From: JBBRCX01 sp038204465 | GTDB lineage: Bacteria; Planctomycetota; Phycisphaerae; Tepidisphaerales; Tepidisphaeraceae | DNA: 59,297 nucleotides | Direction of reading: 5' to 3' | NCBI GenBank assembly: GCA_038204465.1 | Contig: JBBRCX010000014.1 | Location: 1 to 59,297, forward strand | Part shown: in pieces, positions 34,016 through 43,378 of the stretch | Layout of the letters: each line of letters opens with the position of its first letter | Position numbering within the stretch: position 1 is the stretch's first letter | Made by a program: the position numbers and the translations under genes | Notes under the pieces: generated by a model | Seen by the model: the letters and a program-made list of their open reading frames with translations, nothing else | The model's database searches: none | Told to the model about the DNA's origin: nothing

Positions 34016-34405
34016 GTGGCTAACCCAGAGCATCTTCCCCCTGAGGTCATGGCCGCCAGGTTCGGCGTGGGAAAGCTCCAGCGGCACCTGTTCATCTGTC
34101 TCGGGCCGGATTGCTCGGACCTCCAGCAGGGCGAGCAGACGTGGGAATACCTGAAGAAGCGGCTCAAGCAGCTCGACCTCGCGACCGCAAACGGAACGGT
34201 CTATCGAACGAAGTGCCAGTGCCTGCGAATCTGCATCGGCGGGCCAATCTGTGTTGTCTACCCGGAAGGCACGTGGTACCGAAATGTGACGCCCGAAAAC
34301 GCCGAGCGGATCATCCAGGAACATCTGATCGGAGGGCGGGTGGTGGAGGACCTGTGCTTCGCACGAAATCCACTTCCGGCCGGTCGTGAAGGCTGTGCAA
34401 AATGA
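34016..34405 (+). CDS. Thioredoxin-like [2Fe-2S] ferredoxin
   Basis: A 129-residue protein with the cluster pattern of thioredoxin-fold ferredoxins: C28 and C33 (CLGPDC) and a second group, C69 and C73, within CQCLRICIGGPICVVYPEG. It is an electron carrier in the cytoplasm; the partner is unknown. The GTG at 34016 lies 6 bases after a TATAAT box (leaderless); an in-frame ATG at 34049 with GAGG just upstream is an alternative start, but would still keep C28. A cysteine-rich zinc protein follows 38 bases later. Confidence 0.88.
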   Translation: MANPEHLPPEVMAARFGVGKLQRHLFICLGPDCSDLQQGEQTWEYLKKRLKQLDLATANGTVYRTKCQCLRICIGGPICVVYPEGTWYRNVTPENAERIIQEHLIGGRVVEDLCFARNPLPAGREGCAK

Positions 34406-34443
34406 AGTCCGCGGGGAAGTAACTTTGGACAAAGGAGCTCGCC

Positions 34444-34677
34444 ATGGGACGCTGTGAAGTCTGCGGCAATGAGTACGACAAGACGTTCGAAGTGGTAATG
34501 GCCGGCGGGCGTCACGTGTTCGACAGTTTTGAATGTGCGATCCATGCACTGGCGCCGCTCTGTGCGCAGTGCGGTGTGAAGATTGTCGGGCACGGGGTCG
34601 AGGGCGCCGATGCGATCTTCTGCTGCGCCCACTGCGCGCAGAAAGCGGGAGTTACTACGGTCCGCGACCGAGGATGA
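34444..34677 (+). CDS. Small cysteine-rich zinc protein
   Basis: The 77 residues hold eight cysteines: C4/C7 (CEVC), C31, C40/C43 (CAQC), C60, C61 and C64. The sequence (MGRCEVCGNEYDKTF, FDSFECAIHALAP, GHGVEG...FCCAHC) matches a family widespread in actinobacteria and others, usually labelled metal-binding protein; its role is not established. AAAGGAG lies 8 bases before ATG 34444. It is probably co-transcribed with the ferredoxin gene. Confidence 0.9.
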   Translation: MGRCEVCGNEYDKTFEVVMAGGRHVFDSFECAIHALAPLCAQCGVKIVGHGVEGADAIFCCAHCAQKAGVTTVRDRG

Positions 34678-34722
34678 CTGCGTTGAATCGAAATTGCATG
34701 CCGGCGATTTGAGGGCGGACGG

Positions 34723-36108
34723 ATGTCATCGATTTCCTGGATGGTCATCCCAATCGTCACTGGCTTTGCCGCAGCCGCGGCGCTGGCATTCGCCTGGCGG
34801 GGTCGGCGAGTCGATGCCCATCCAATCTGCCGCAAATGCGGCTTCGATCTTTTTCGAAGGCCGCCAGGCGCGGTCATCTGCCCGGAGTGCGGCGCCGAGA
34901 TAGGGATTTCACTGCGCGACAGCGGCGCGGTCCGGTACGGTCATCGGCAGAAGCGGCAAGGATTGGCGCTGATCGCCGCGCCGATCCTGTTGATCTGCGT
35001 CAGCTGGATTGGGTTGCTGGCGTGGTCGCACTTTGGAGGCGTCGACTTCAACCGTTTCAAGCCGGTCTGGTGGCTGGCGGCGCAAGCGCGCGGGAAGGAC
35101 ATGCCGTCGCGCGACGCGGCGCTCGCAGAGTTATGCAGTCGCGTGACAGTCGGGCAGTTGCGCGGCGCACCCCTTCAGGCCCTTGTCGAACGGGCGCTGG
35201 ACGAACAAGGTGATGCGTCGAAGAAATGGACGCCGGGATGGGGCAATCTGGTTGAAGCGGCACACGGCGCCGGAGCGCTTGCGGCCGATCGATGGCAGCG
35301 TTACGCGAGGCAGGCGGTTTCTTTCGAGTTCGCCGTGCGCCCGAAAGTCCGTCGGGGCGATCCACTCCCCTTAATGGTGTCGACCTTGCCGGCCCGCGTC
35401 GCCCGGGGCAGTTGCCTCTATTGCGTCTCCTCCATGCGCCGCCGCCCGGAAATTCTTGAAGCACCGGAGTTGACGCCTTCGGCCGAGCGATGGACCCCAT
35501 TTTTCTCAGATCGCCTCGACGCCGGCGGCGCCGGCCCGTCGTTGAGTGTTTCGATGGGCTGGTCTATCCCTGAATGGACAGCGCAGATGCCCGTAGGAGC
35601 GCTCACCGCGCGCCTTCCGCTCGAGCTGACGATCTACGAGTCTCCCTCTCGCTCCCTGCCTGTGGTGCAGTTTCGCTGTGACCCGCAATCGAAATGGGAG
35701 CTTCTGCCAGCCGACGTACAGTCAGTCAGGACGCTCACCGATCCAAATCTGCGGTCCGAAGTTTCAGAGCGGATACGGTTTCAGATCTCCCGTAACCAAG
35801 GGCCGCGGGGTCCTGTCTCAATTCGCATCCACGACAACGGCGTCTCCGTTGGCTTGGCCTTCGACATACTGATTCGCGATGCGGATTCGGCTGCAGAAGG
35901 GAGGGAACATCGTGTCGGCGAGGGGACTTTTGCGCCACGATCCAGGAATAGTAGTGTCGGATGTGAATACGAGCCCGAGGTGTTGAATGGCGCCCGCGCC
36001 GATGTCATTCTTCGTCCTTCTGTGGCCGTGGCGGCGCGGACCGTCTACCTCACCGAAATCTGGGGCGAAGAAGTGGTGATCAAGAACGTACCGGTCGACG
36101 GCCCGTAA
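34723..36108 (+). CDS. Membrane protein with internal zinc ribbon (CxxCGFDL type)
   Basis: A 461-residue protein: N-terminal helix (about 6-24), zinc ribbon (CRKCGFDL at 36-43, CPECG near 54), second helix (LIAAPILLICVSWIGLL, about 82-98), then a long extracytoplasmic beta-rich domain. The ribbon is the same type as in the genes at 350 and 5435, but lies between helices instead of at the C-terminus. Function unknown. No strong ribosome binding site; the start is 45 bases after the zinc protein gene. Confidence 0.7.
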   Translation: MSSISWMVIPIVTGFAAAAALAFAWRGRRVDAHPICRKCGFDLFRRPPGAVICPECGAEIGISLRDSGAVRYGHRQKRQGLALIAAPILLICVSWIGLLAWSHFGGVDFNRFKPVWWLAAQARGKDMPSRDAALAELCSRVTVGQLRGAPLQALVERALDEQGDASKKWTPGWGNLVEAAHGAGALAADRWQRYARQAVSFEFAVRPKVRRGDPLPLMVSTLPARVARGSCLYCVSSMRRRPEILEAPELTPSAERWTPFFSDRLDAGGAGPSLSVSMGWSIPEWTAQMPVGALTARLPLELTIYESPSRSLPVVQFRCDPQSKWELLPADVQSVRTLTDPNLRSEVSERIRFQISRNQGPRGPVSIRIHDNGVSVGLAFDILIRDADSAAEGREHRVGEGTFAPRSRNSSVGCEYEPEVLNGARADVILRPSVAVAARTVYLTEIWGEEVVIKNVPVDGP

Positions 36109-36236
36109 CGGACGGAGAATCTGACCAAAAGCCAGCTGAACAGAGTTGCCCAGCGGCTCGCTATGATTCTTTGCGTGAGCAGCGTGGAGAAGGTGATCGC
36201 TCAATCGATCGCGCAATCGATAGGGCTCCAACCACA

Positions 36237-38093
36237 ATGATAACGAACAGCAGTACCGTGCTCGCAGATCCGAAGGCGGATGCCATCGCGGTGCCGGCGT
36301 CGCAGGACGGGCGGTGGTGGGCGCTCGTCGTGGCGCTCCTGTTCTTCGCGGCAATCGCGCCGACGCTGGGCTGGATGCAGTTCTGCAATGGGATGGAGAA
36401 CTCCGTCGTGGCGACGGCGCTGCAAATGCGTCGTGGCGGACCGGTGTTATTTCCCATGCTGCAGGACGCGCAGCGGACGAAGAAGCCGCCCATGGCAGCA
36501 TGGATCGCGGCGGTAGCAATGCGCCCGCACAGCGTTCGGGCAATCACAGCCGACCAGGCGCAGCGCGATGCTGCGTTTCAATCGATCGCCTGGCAGGTGC
36601 GCTTACCGGCGCTGGCATTCGCGTGCCTGACGCTGCTGGCGGCATACGCGCTGGGTAAACAGATTGCCGGCTGGGAAGTCGGGTTGGCCTCAGCGCTGGT
36701 CTGCGGCAGCAGCGTGCTGTTCCTGCGCTTAGCGCGCTACGCGACCACGGACGTGCAGCTGGCCCTGTGGGTGACGGTGGCGAACGCGTTTTTCGCAGCC
36801 GCTATTTTCCGCGGCAGATGGTGGCTCGGATGCATCGGCGGCAGCCTGGCGCTGGGTTTGGCATTTATGAGCAAGGGCCCGGTGTCCCTCGTGCAGACGC
36901 TTCTGCCGTATGCGGCTTTTGTCGCATGGAATCGCTGGTGGAAACGTCCGCGGGTGAACCCGCCGCGAAGGGGATTCGAGGTTCGGGTTGATTCAGACGC
37001 AATCGTTACAGACAGACTAGTGCAGCAACCGGCGACGGCCGACGCGGATCTCGCGGATCTTGCAATTCCGCGCGTGCCGTGGGCCCCGGTGGCAGCCGGG
37101 TTGGCGCTGATGCTGGCGGTTGGGCTGCCCTGGTATCTGGTTGTGCTGATGCGGACACCGAACGTGACGCGGTTGTGGTTCGCAGAAGTGACCCGCGTTG
37201 GCGCGGACGCGGAGCCAGGAAACCCATGGTACAGCTATCTCATGTTCATACCGCTGCTGTTCCCATGGCTTCTCTTCTTCATCGCCGGGTTGGTGGAAGC
37301 CGGGAGCGACTTCATTCGCGGCAGGCGCAGTCCGATCGTCCTGGCAATGATGCTCTGCGTGCTGCCGATCCTGGTGATGGGCGTGAGCGAGGACCGGAAG
37401 GACCGATACCTGCTGCCGATGCTCGGACCGGCGGCCGTGCTTTCAGCTTGGTCCATGCTGCAGCACTTGCGCCGCACGCTCGCAGCGCACTCCCCGCTAC
37501 GCGTCGCACACTGGATCGCAACCGCGATCGTAGTCGTCGCGCTTCCGATTGCCGGTGCGCACTGGCTGCGCGGGACCGACGGCGCGCCGTGGTACTCACC
37601 CGCCATGGCGGTCACACTGGCGGTGATTTGTGTTGCGATCATCGTCACAGGCGTGGCGGTCCAGCGACGGCACGCGTGGGCACTGATCGGCGCAACGGTC
37701 GCGGTAATGCTGGCGCTGCAGGCGGCTTTCATGTGGGGCTATCGAAAGACCGACGATGGCAAAAGCGAGGCTAAGCCGCTCGCGGACGTGATCTGGGCGC
37801 ATCATCCCGAGGCAACGGTTTACAGTTATCGCACCGCGCAGCCAAAGCGTCACGCGCCGATGGACCTCTCAATTTATCTGAACCGCATCCTGTACCGCGC
37901 GAACGACCTTGACGCGATCATCGAGGTGCCGGGGCCGCAGGTGTTGGTCCTGTCGGAGAAGAAGCTCTCGTTGCATCCGTCGTGGCTGCGTCAGCCGAGC
38001 GGATGGAAGTGGTTCGCCCGGGTCCGCTGCGGCAATGACGACTGGAGCGCGTACTATCGCGAGAGCATCGGCGCGACGAGCCCGAGTCAATAA
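36237..38093 (+). CDS. ArnT/PMT-type integral membrane glycosyltransferase (GT-C fold)
   Basis: A 618-residue protein with about ten or more membrane helices. The first periplasmic loop carries the mannosyltransferase-like NGMENSVVATALQM and KKPPMAAW segments; ARYATTDVQLALWVTVANAFF follows. The family uses a polyprenyl-phosphate sugar to glycosylate lipid or protein in the periplasm. A large cytoplasmic or loop insert near 255-290 is Arg/Pro-rich. ATG 36237 was chosen because the upstream stretch (TTG 36171) is not protein-like. It is followed by a secreted beta-helix protein. Confidence 0.82.
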   Translation: MITNSSTVLADPKADAIAVPASQDGRWWALVVALLFFAAIAPTLGWMQFCNGMENSVVATALQMRRGGPVLFPMLQDAQRTKKPPMAAWIAAVAMRPHSVRAITADQAQRDAAFQSIAWQVRLPALAFACLTLLAAYALGKQIAGWEVGLASALVCGSSVLFLRLARYATTDVQLALWVTVANAFFAAAIFRGRWWLGCIGGSLALGLAFMSKGPVSLVQTLLPYAAFVAWNRWWKRPRVNPPRRGFEVRVDSDAIVTDRLVQQPATADADLADLAIPRVPWAPVAAGLALMLAVGLPWYLVVLMRTPNVTRLWFAEVTRVGADAEPGNPWYSYLMFIPLLFPWLLFFIAGLVEAGSDFIRGRRSPIVLAMMLCVLPILVMGVSEDRKDRYLLPMLGPAAVLSAWSMLQHLRRTLAAHSPLRVAHWIATAIVVVALPIAGAHWLRGTDGAPWYSPAMAVTLAVICVAIIVTGVAVQRRHAWALIGATVAVMLALQAAFMWGYRKTDDGKSEAKPLADVIWAHHPEATVYSYRTAQPKRHAPMDLSIYLNRILYRANDLDAIIEVPGPQVLVLSEKKLSLHPSWLRQPSGWKWFARVRCGNDDWSAYYRESIGATSPSQ

Positions 38094-38182
38094 GTCGCCG
38101 AACGATGCGCGGGGCGCTCGGAACGATTTCGGCAATCCTCGCCAGTGCCGGATGTGTCCTGTTCAGGGGGGACGGAGCGCTC

Positions 38183-39463
38183 ATGACGACAGCGAAGTTC
38201 CGCGGGCCCCTGAACGTTGTCTTACTGCTCTTGTTCATCGCGCTCCTCCCGGCATCCGTCCGCGGCCAGTCGTTCCCAGACCTGCGGGTGGTAGTTGGCA
38301 ACGCGCTGCACCTGCACGGCGACGAGGCGATCCGAACGTGGGACTTCGGCGACGCCGATGGCGAATTCGGCGAGCTCACCGGCTACAACGCCGCCCATGT
38401 TTACGACAAAGAAGGCAACTACAAGGTGAAGGAGTCGGACCCCGACGGCTCCAACGCGACGACCAGGCTCCTCCGGGTCCTGCCTGATGAGCGGCGCGTG
38501 GTCAAACTCCCGGCCGATACCGATCTGGTAGCGGTGTTCAAGCAATTCAAGGGAGACACCCGGCTGCTGCTGCCCTGCGGCGCCGACTTCCAGGTAAGGG
38601 AGCCGATCCCGATCAAGTTCGCCAACATGGCGCTGGGTTCTTATGGTGAAGGCCTTCGCCCCCGGATCGTGCACATCGGCAGCCGCTCGGCGGTTTTCTC
38701 AGTCGACGCCGCCAACTTCTCGGTGAGCGGAATCGAGTTTGATACGGACGCTCCGCTCAAGACCAGTCCGGCCAAGGTGACGCGGCATGGGTTGTTCATT
38801 CGCAGCGGCAGTGCCAGCGTGCGCGATTGCACCTTCCGCAACATGGACGACGGGATCACCTGCAGCCCGCGGACGATCGCCTTGCTCGTGCAGGACTGCA
38901 CCTTCACCGATGAGATGCGCTCCTGCAGCGTGTGGATCGATGGACATGACATCGTCCTCCTGGGAAACACTTCCGATGCCAGCTACCACGAGCACAACGT
39001 GCGGGCCAGCATGCCGGAGATCAAGCGCGTGCTCGTCCACGGCAACGATTTCACGCGCCGCCCCGTCCGATCGAAAGAATCGCTGACCCTGCGCGACGGG
39101 CAGTGGATGTACGTCTCAGACAACACCTTCCGGTACGGCTGGGTGCAGTGCTCCGAGGGCAAGCCGCACGAGGAGACGGTCTGCCGGCACATCGTGTTCG
39201 ATGGCAACACGCTGATCGAAGGCGCGTTCTTCCAGATCAATCCCGGCGCCAAGGACGTTCGCGTTACGCACAACCGGATCTACTGCGACCCCAACACAGA
39301 GCCGGTGCACGTGACGGGCCCATACGTGGGGGACGTGCTGATCAACGACAACATCCGTATCGTAAAATCCCCCACCTCCAAGCCTTTCGTGCAATTGCAC
39401 AATTCGCCCGTGGGCGTCACCGAGGAAGGCAACCGCACGGTGATCCAGCCGGTCCGAGAGTAG
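38183..39463 (+). CDS. Secreted PKD and right-handed beta-helix protein
   Basis: A 426-residue protein with a signal peptide (LNVVLLLLFIALLPASVRGQS). A PKD domain follows (TWDFGDADGEFGE...AHVYDKEGNYKV, about 55-110), then a parallel beta-helix (about 150-420) with rungs such as SVRDCTFRNMDDGI, LVQDCTFTDE and VTHNRIYCD, as in pectate-lyase-like and sulfatase-associated proteins. Lyase activity is possible but catalytic residues are not evident. ATG 38183 has GGAG 6 bases upstream; an in-frame ATG at 38105 would add a second hydrophobic stretch. Confidence 0.82.
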   Translation: MTTAKFRGPLNVVLLLLFIALLPASVRGQSFPDLRVVVGNALHLHGDEAIRTWDFGDADGEFGELTGYNAAHVYDKEGNYKVKESDPDGSNATTRLLRVLPDERRVVKLPADTDLVAVFKQFKGDTRLLLPCGADFQVREPIPIKFANMALGSYGEGLRPRIVHIGSRSAVFSVDAANFSVSGIEFDTDAPLKTSPAKVTRHGLFIRSGSASVRDCTFRNMDDGITCSPRTIALLVQDCTFTDEMRSCSVWIDGHDIVLLGNTSDASYHEHNVRASMPEIKRVLVHGNDFTRRPVRSKESLTLRDGQWMYVSDNTFRYGWVQCSEGKPHEETVCRHIVFDGNTLIEGAFFQINPGAKDVRVTHNRIYCDPNTEPVHVTGPYVGDVLINDNIRIVKSPTSKPFVQLHNSPVGVTEEGNRTVIQPVRE

Positions 39464-39527
39464 TGTCCGCGCCCGATCTCGCTCATTCCAATGCAGCCAC
39501 GATTTTCCAAGAGGACAAACTTTTTCG

Positions 39528-39556
39528 TTGACAGTACGAAACTGTTCGTACATAGT
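39528..39556 (+). promoter_or_regulatory. blaI promoter with overlapping inverted-repeat operator
   Basis: TTGACA (39528-39533) and CATAGT (39551-39556) are 17 bases apart. Between and overlapping them lies a perfect inverted repeat, GTACGAA-ACTG-TTCGTAC (39534-39551), the position and symmetry expected for a BlaI/MecI dimer. Autoregulation of the operon is inferred. Confidence 0.8.
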
Positions 39557-39575
39557 TCCGGCGATGGAGGTTCGG

Positions 39576-39947
39576 ATGGCGACTCGGCGGCCGACGGACG
39601 CGGAGCTGGCGATCCTGCGGGTGCTCTGGCGGCGCGGGCCCAGCACGGTGCGCGAAGTACACACCGACCAGGGTGACAGCGGCGCCTACACCACGGTGCT
39701 GAAATTCCTTCAGATCATGACGGAGAAGGGGCTCGTCGAGCGCAATGAGGCGAATCGCTCTCACGTCTATCGTGCCAAGCAGAGCGAGGACCACACTCAG
39801 CGGCGGCTGGTGAAGGACCTGCTCGATCGGGCCTTTGGCGGCTCGGCGCGAAAACTCGTCATGCAGGCGCTGTCGACAAAGAAATCATCGCCGGAGGAGT
39901 TGAATGAGATCCGGCGCATGCTTGACGAACTGGGGAGGCAATCATGA
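39576..39947 (+). CDS. BlaI/MecI/CopY family repressor
   Basis: A 123-residue winged-helix repressor: TDAELAILRVLWRRGPSTVREVH, then AYTTVLKFLQIMTEKGLVERNE (recognition helix and wing) and a C-terminal dimerisation region (LVKDLLDRAFGGSARKLV). In characterised systems the paired M56 protease triggers repressor cleavage. ATG 39576 has GGAGG 4 bases upstream. Its stop overlaps the next ATG (ATGA), so repressor and protease are coupled. A perfect operator lies in its promoter. Confidence 0.92.
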   Translation: MATRRPTDAELAILRVLWRRGPSTVREVHTDQGDSGAYTTVLKFLQIMTEKGLVERNEANRSHVYRAKQSEDHTQRRLVKDLLDRAFGGSARKLVMQALSTKKSSPEELNEIRRMLDELGRQS

Positions 39948-42019
39948 GCGCGGTCTTCTGGTCGTGGGTGGATGAGCCCTGGGTCAGAGCGGTCGGCTGG
40001 TCGCTGGTGCATTTTGTGTGGCAGGGGCTGGCGGTCGCAGCACTGTTTGCGCTGGCGCTGTGGTTGCTGTGCGGGCGCAGCGCGGCGGCCCGCTATGCGG
40101 CGGGTTGTGCCGCGCTCGCGCTGATGGCGGCGCTGCCGGCCGCGACGTGGGTGATGATATCGAGAAACCTTTTGGCGGCGCAAGAGGCGCGCATCGATGC
40201 AATGCAGGTGAAGACGGAACGCGGAGAGCGTGACGCAGCCCTCAGCGGCAGGCCCGGTGGCGCGGTAGCCGGGAAAGCAATGTTGAGCTCCAGCCGCTTG
40301 GATCGGACGCGGCTCGCGCGCTGGCACGACGAGCGGCTGGAGCCAGCGCTGCCGTGGCTGATATCCAGCTGGGCGCTCGGGGTGCTCGTGCTCTCGGGCA
40401 GGCTGCTGGGCGGTTGGATGACGATTCAGTCGGCACGGCGGCTGACGCTCGATCCGCCTGCCGAATGGAGCGCGCGCCTGACTCGCCTGTCGCCGAGGCT
40501 GCGAATCAGCCGCGCTGTGGTGCTGCGCATCACCGACAGGATCGACGCGCCCTCGGTGCTGGGTTGGCTACGACCCATGATCCTTATTCCAACGGCCGCG
40601 ATGTCCGGCCTCTCGGCATTCGAGCTGGAGGCGATCCTGGCCCACGAGCTGGCGCACGTCCGGCGGCACGATTATGTCGTAAACCTGTTGCAGAGCGCGT
40701 TGGAGGTGGTGCTGTTTTATCACCCCGCTGTGTGGTGGGTGTCATGGCGCGTGCGACAGGAGCGGGAGAACTGCTGCGACGACATCGCGGCTGAGGCGTG
40801 CGGCGACACGCTTGTTTATGCGAAGGCCTTGGCAGCGATGGAGACATTGCGCGTCCGGCCGTCGCTGGCGATGGCGGCGACGGGCGGAACGCTCGTTGCG
40901 CGAGTGCGGCGGCTCATCGATCGGTCGCGCGAGCGCCGGCAGCGCGTTCGGCCGGCCGGATGGTGGCCGGCAACGCTGCTGATCGTGGCCATGGCCTTAT
41001 CGTCGTTTTCTTCCTTCCGCACAGCTCATGGGCAGGAGCCCGCTTCGCGTGTCGCGAAGCCTGCTTCACAGCCCGCGACACAACCGCGCGAAGCCGCGAG
41101 CACTCATGAGTTCACGGAGGCGGAGCTAACTGACATGGCGTCATTGGATTCTCAGCTGAAGGAACTCTTACAAGTCCGCAGGCAGCTGTCAGCTGCTGGC
41201 GTCGCGGCTAATGATCCGAGACTCGTCCTGGTTCAAAATCAGATTTTGCGGGAGGCGAACAAGTTGCGGCAGAGGTCTGAATCAATCGGCACGCTCAACG
41301 AGTACTATATCAGCGGCGTGCCCCGCGATGGCGCGTACACGCTGGGCAACACGGGTCTGAGCCTGTTGCGCGCCCTCATCTCCGCAAAGTTCGATCCGAA
41401 CCAGAATAAGTCGATGCAGGTCGTCATCATTCGTCGCGCGCCGCAGGGGCCAGTAAAGCTCACTTTCTCAGTGGCGCAATTGGTGGAAGACCCGAAATTG
41501 GACGTCTTGCTCGAGCGGGAAGACATCGTGATGGTGCGAACTCCGCCGCCGAAGGGTGCGTCCGATGAGATGCCTTCGACGATGCCACAGACGCATCCGG
41601 CACGGGGACCTGCGCGGCTGGAGATGCGCCTGGTCGCTCGCGACGGGGAGAAGCAGATCGACGAGCTGCCCGATCAGGCCGGGGACAAGGTGCGAGTCGA
41701 AACCAAAGCGCTGCTCGACGACTCGGCGGTGGAGTCGGCGCGGTCCAATCCTTCGCCTCAGGGGGGATGGATCGTAGAGTTGAAGTTCACGGAGCAAGGC
41801 GCCGCGCGAATGCGGCAGATCACCGCCACGAACATAAGGCGCCAGCTTGCGATCGTGTTCGACGGGCGGATACTCAGCGCACCGGTGATCCAAAACGTCA
41901 TCTCAAGCAGCGCAGAGATTACCGACGGTGCTCAAGGATTAACGCGCGATGAGGCGGACGAGATCCTCGCCGCTCTCACCCGCGGCCCGGCGAGCACCAC
42001 TACAGCGCCCTCTCGCTGA
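39944..42019 (+). CDS. BlaR1-type M56 metallopeptidase with SLBB-like and SecD-like periplasmic domains
   Basis: A 691-residue protein. N-terminal helices (about 15-45, 50-70 and 125-145) surround a gluzincin domain with HELAH at 234-238 (AHELAHVRRHD), ERENCCDD following; a further helix lies at about 345-360. In place of the penicillin-binding sensor of BlaR1, the periplasmic part has two modules: an export/SLBB-like segment (about 445-530; YYISGVPRDGAYTLG, MQVVIIRRAPQG) and a domain like the SecD P1 head (about 560-688; RVETKALLDDSAV, GRILSAPVI). The signal it senses is therefore probably not a beta-lactam. Coupled by ATGA to blaI. Confidence 0.85.
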   Translation: MSAVFWSWVDEPWVRAVGWSLVHFVWQGLAVAALFALALWLLCGRSAAARYAAGCAALALMAALPAATWVMISRNLLAAQEARIDAMQVKTERGERDAALSGRPGGAVAGKAMLSSSRLDRTRLARWHDERLEPALPWLISSWALGVLVLSGRLLGGWMTIQSARRLTLDPPAEWSARLTRLSPRLRISRAVVLRITDRIDAPSVLGWLRPMILIPTAAMSGLSAFELEAILAHELAHVRRHDYVVNLLQSALEVVLFYHPAVWWVSWRVRQERENCCDDIAAEACGDTLVYAKALAAMETLRVRPSLAMAATGGTLVARVRRLIDRSRERRQRVRPAGWWPATLLIVAMALSSFSSFRTAHGQEPASRVAKPASQPATQPREAASTHEFTEAELTDMASLDSQLKELLQVRRQLSAAGVAANDPRLVLVQNQILREANKLRQRSESIGTLNEYYISGVPRDGAYTLGNTGLSLLRALISAKFDPNQNKSMQVVIIRRAPQGPVKLTFSVAQLVEDPKLDVLLEREDIVMVRTPPPKGASDEMPSTMPQTHPARGPARLEMRLVARDGEKQIDELPDQAGDKVRVETKALLDDSAVESARSNPSPQGGWIVELKFTEQGAARMRQITATNIRRQLAIVFDGRILSAPVIQNVISSSAEITDGAQGLTRDEADEILAALTRGPASTTTAPSR

Positions 42020-42249
42020 GTTCGGTTTGCGAGCTTAAAAACCCTCAACGTGCAGATCCCATCCGCCTTCAGGACGAGGGCAAAACCGTCATGACGCCAC
42101 CGAACGAACCAAGAGTTTTTCGCAAATAGGTGGCTCCGGTTCCCTTGCCCCACCGTCGGCAGAACGTTAATCTGCTGCGCAACGCTCGATTTGAGCGAGC
42201 CTTATCTTGGATCGAAGGAATTCTGTAGAGACCGCCTTACGCGGCAGTT

Positions 42250-43140
42250 ATGGATAGAATGTCCGTTTCCTCCCGTCAAACTCACGGCCTGCCCATCTTT
42301 CCAGCGCCTGCTGCCCTTGATGAAGTCTTGTACGACTACCTCCGCCGCTCCGACCGAATGGGCTGGTCGCCCTACGACTTGGTGGAGCAGGAGCGAATCG
42401 GCGAAATCGCCCGATCCGATCGGCTGAGCGAAGTGCAGGTCGCGGCTGTCAAGACGGTCCTGTTTGTCGAGGACCACCTTCCCGGCTACCTCTCCGAATA
42501 CCTTCGGATCATGACCGATCCGGACGTTCCCGACGATCAGCACATCCTCAACCGGAACACGCTCCATTTCACGTTCAAGTGGGTGTCCGAGGAAGACCGC
42601 CACGCGCACGTCCTGGAGATGTACCTGACTCGCTCCGGGCTGGCGACCGCCGCTGAATTGTCGGCGGAGATGCTCCGGGAGCGCAAGACAGCCTATGTCT
42701 TCCCATACGACCATAACAAGCAATTGGTCGAGGGTTTCATCTACCTGGCGCTGCAGGAAAAGGCCACCCACCTCTACTACCGCGCCTTGGCGCGCGACCT
42801 GAACGAGCCGTTATTGACCACGATCCTGACGCGCATGGGCGCTGATGAGGCGAGCCACGGCAGTTTCTTCTACGATCTGCTGATCAAGTCCTTCAAGGGC
42901 GACCTCGACGCGCTCTCGCGGAAGATCTCCGCGGTCGCCAACGACTTCAAAATGCCGGTCCAGAACAACCTGCTTAACTATCGCCGGCAACTGCTCGGGA
43001 TGATGAGGGCCGCCCCAAGCTACCGTCATCCCGATGTCTTTGCCGACATGATGCGGGCAGTCGACCGTGCCGCCGCGCAATACGGCCGCGATGCGCTGCA
43101 ATTGATCACGCCGGCCGAGCCGTCTGCGATTGCCGAATAG
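42250..43140 (+). CDS. Acyl-ACP desaturase (ferritin-like di-iron)
   Basis: A 296-residue protein of the stearoyl-ACP desaturase family. Di-iron ligands are visible in two EExxH-type motifs: E114/E115 and H118 (SEEDRHAH) and E200 with H203 (ADEASH), plus E74 (VEDHLPGYL) and E170 (QEKATH). It introduces a double bond into acyl-ACP using O2 and reduced ferredoxin, in the cytoplasm. The ferredoxin at 34016 is a possible but unlinked donor. ATG 42250 or ATG 42259 may be the start; neither has a clear ribosome binding site. Confidence 0.88.
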   Translation: MDRMSVSSRQTHGLPIFPAPAALDEVLYDYLRRSDRMGWSPYDLVEQERIGEIARSDRLSEVQVAAVKTVLFVEDHLPGYLSEYLRIMTDPDVPDDQHILNRNTLHFTFKWVSEEDRHAHVLEMYLTRSGLATAAELSAEMLRERKTAYVFPYDHNKQLVEGFIYLALQEKATHLYYRALARDLNEPLLTTILTRMGADEASHGSFFYDLLIKSFKGDLDALSRKISAVANDFKMPVQNNLLNYRRQLLGMMRAAPSYRHPDVFADMMRAVDRAAAQYGRDALQLITPAEPSAIAE

Positions 43141-43378
43141 CTGCCAAAAACCGGCTCTAAATCCCGTCCGGCTCTGGCTATTTCGTGCCGCGGTGGTAAC
43201 CTACAGCCGGTAAGTTCGACGAACGAGTTCTCCGGTACGACCCTCTTTTCGGTTCCCGCACCAGAACAGCTCAATCGCCCCTCCTACCCTCCCGGTTGGA
43301 ACGTCGGCCCTCTCTCATGCTGCCAAAGCGGGCCATCGCGCCGGAAGAACGAACTGTCATCGACGGAGGGATTGAACC

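Noticed and set aside
39554..39575. Earlier starts for blaI (TTG 39528 or ATG 39564)
   Set aside because: They would place the coding sequence inside the promoter and operator. ATG 39576 has GGAGG at the right distance.
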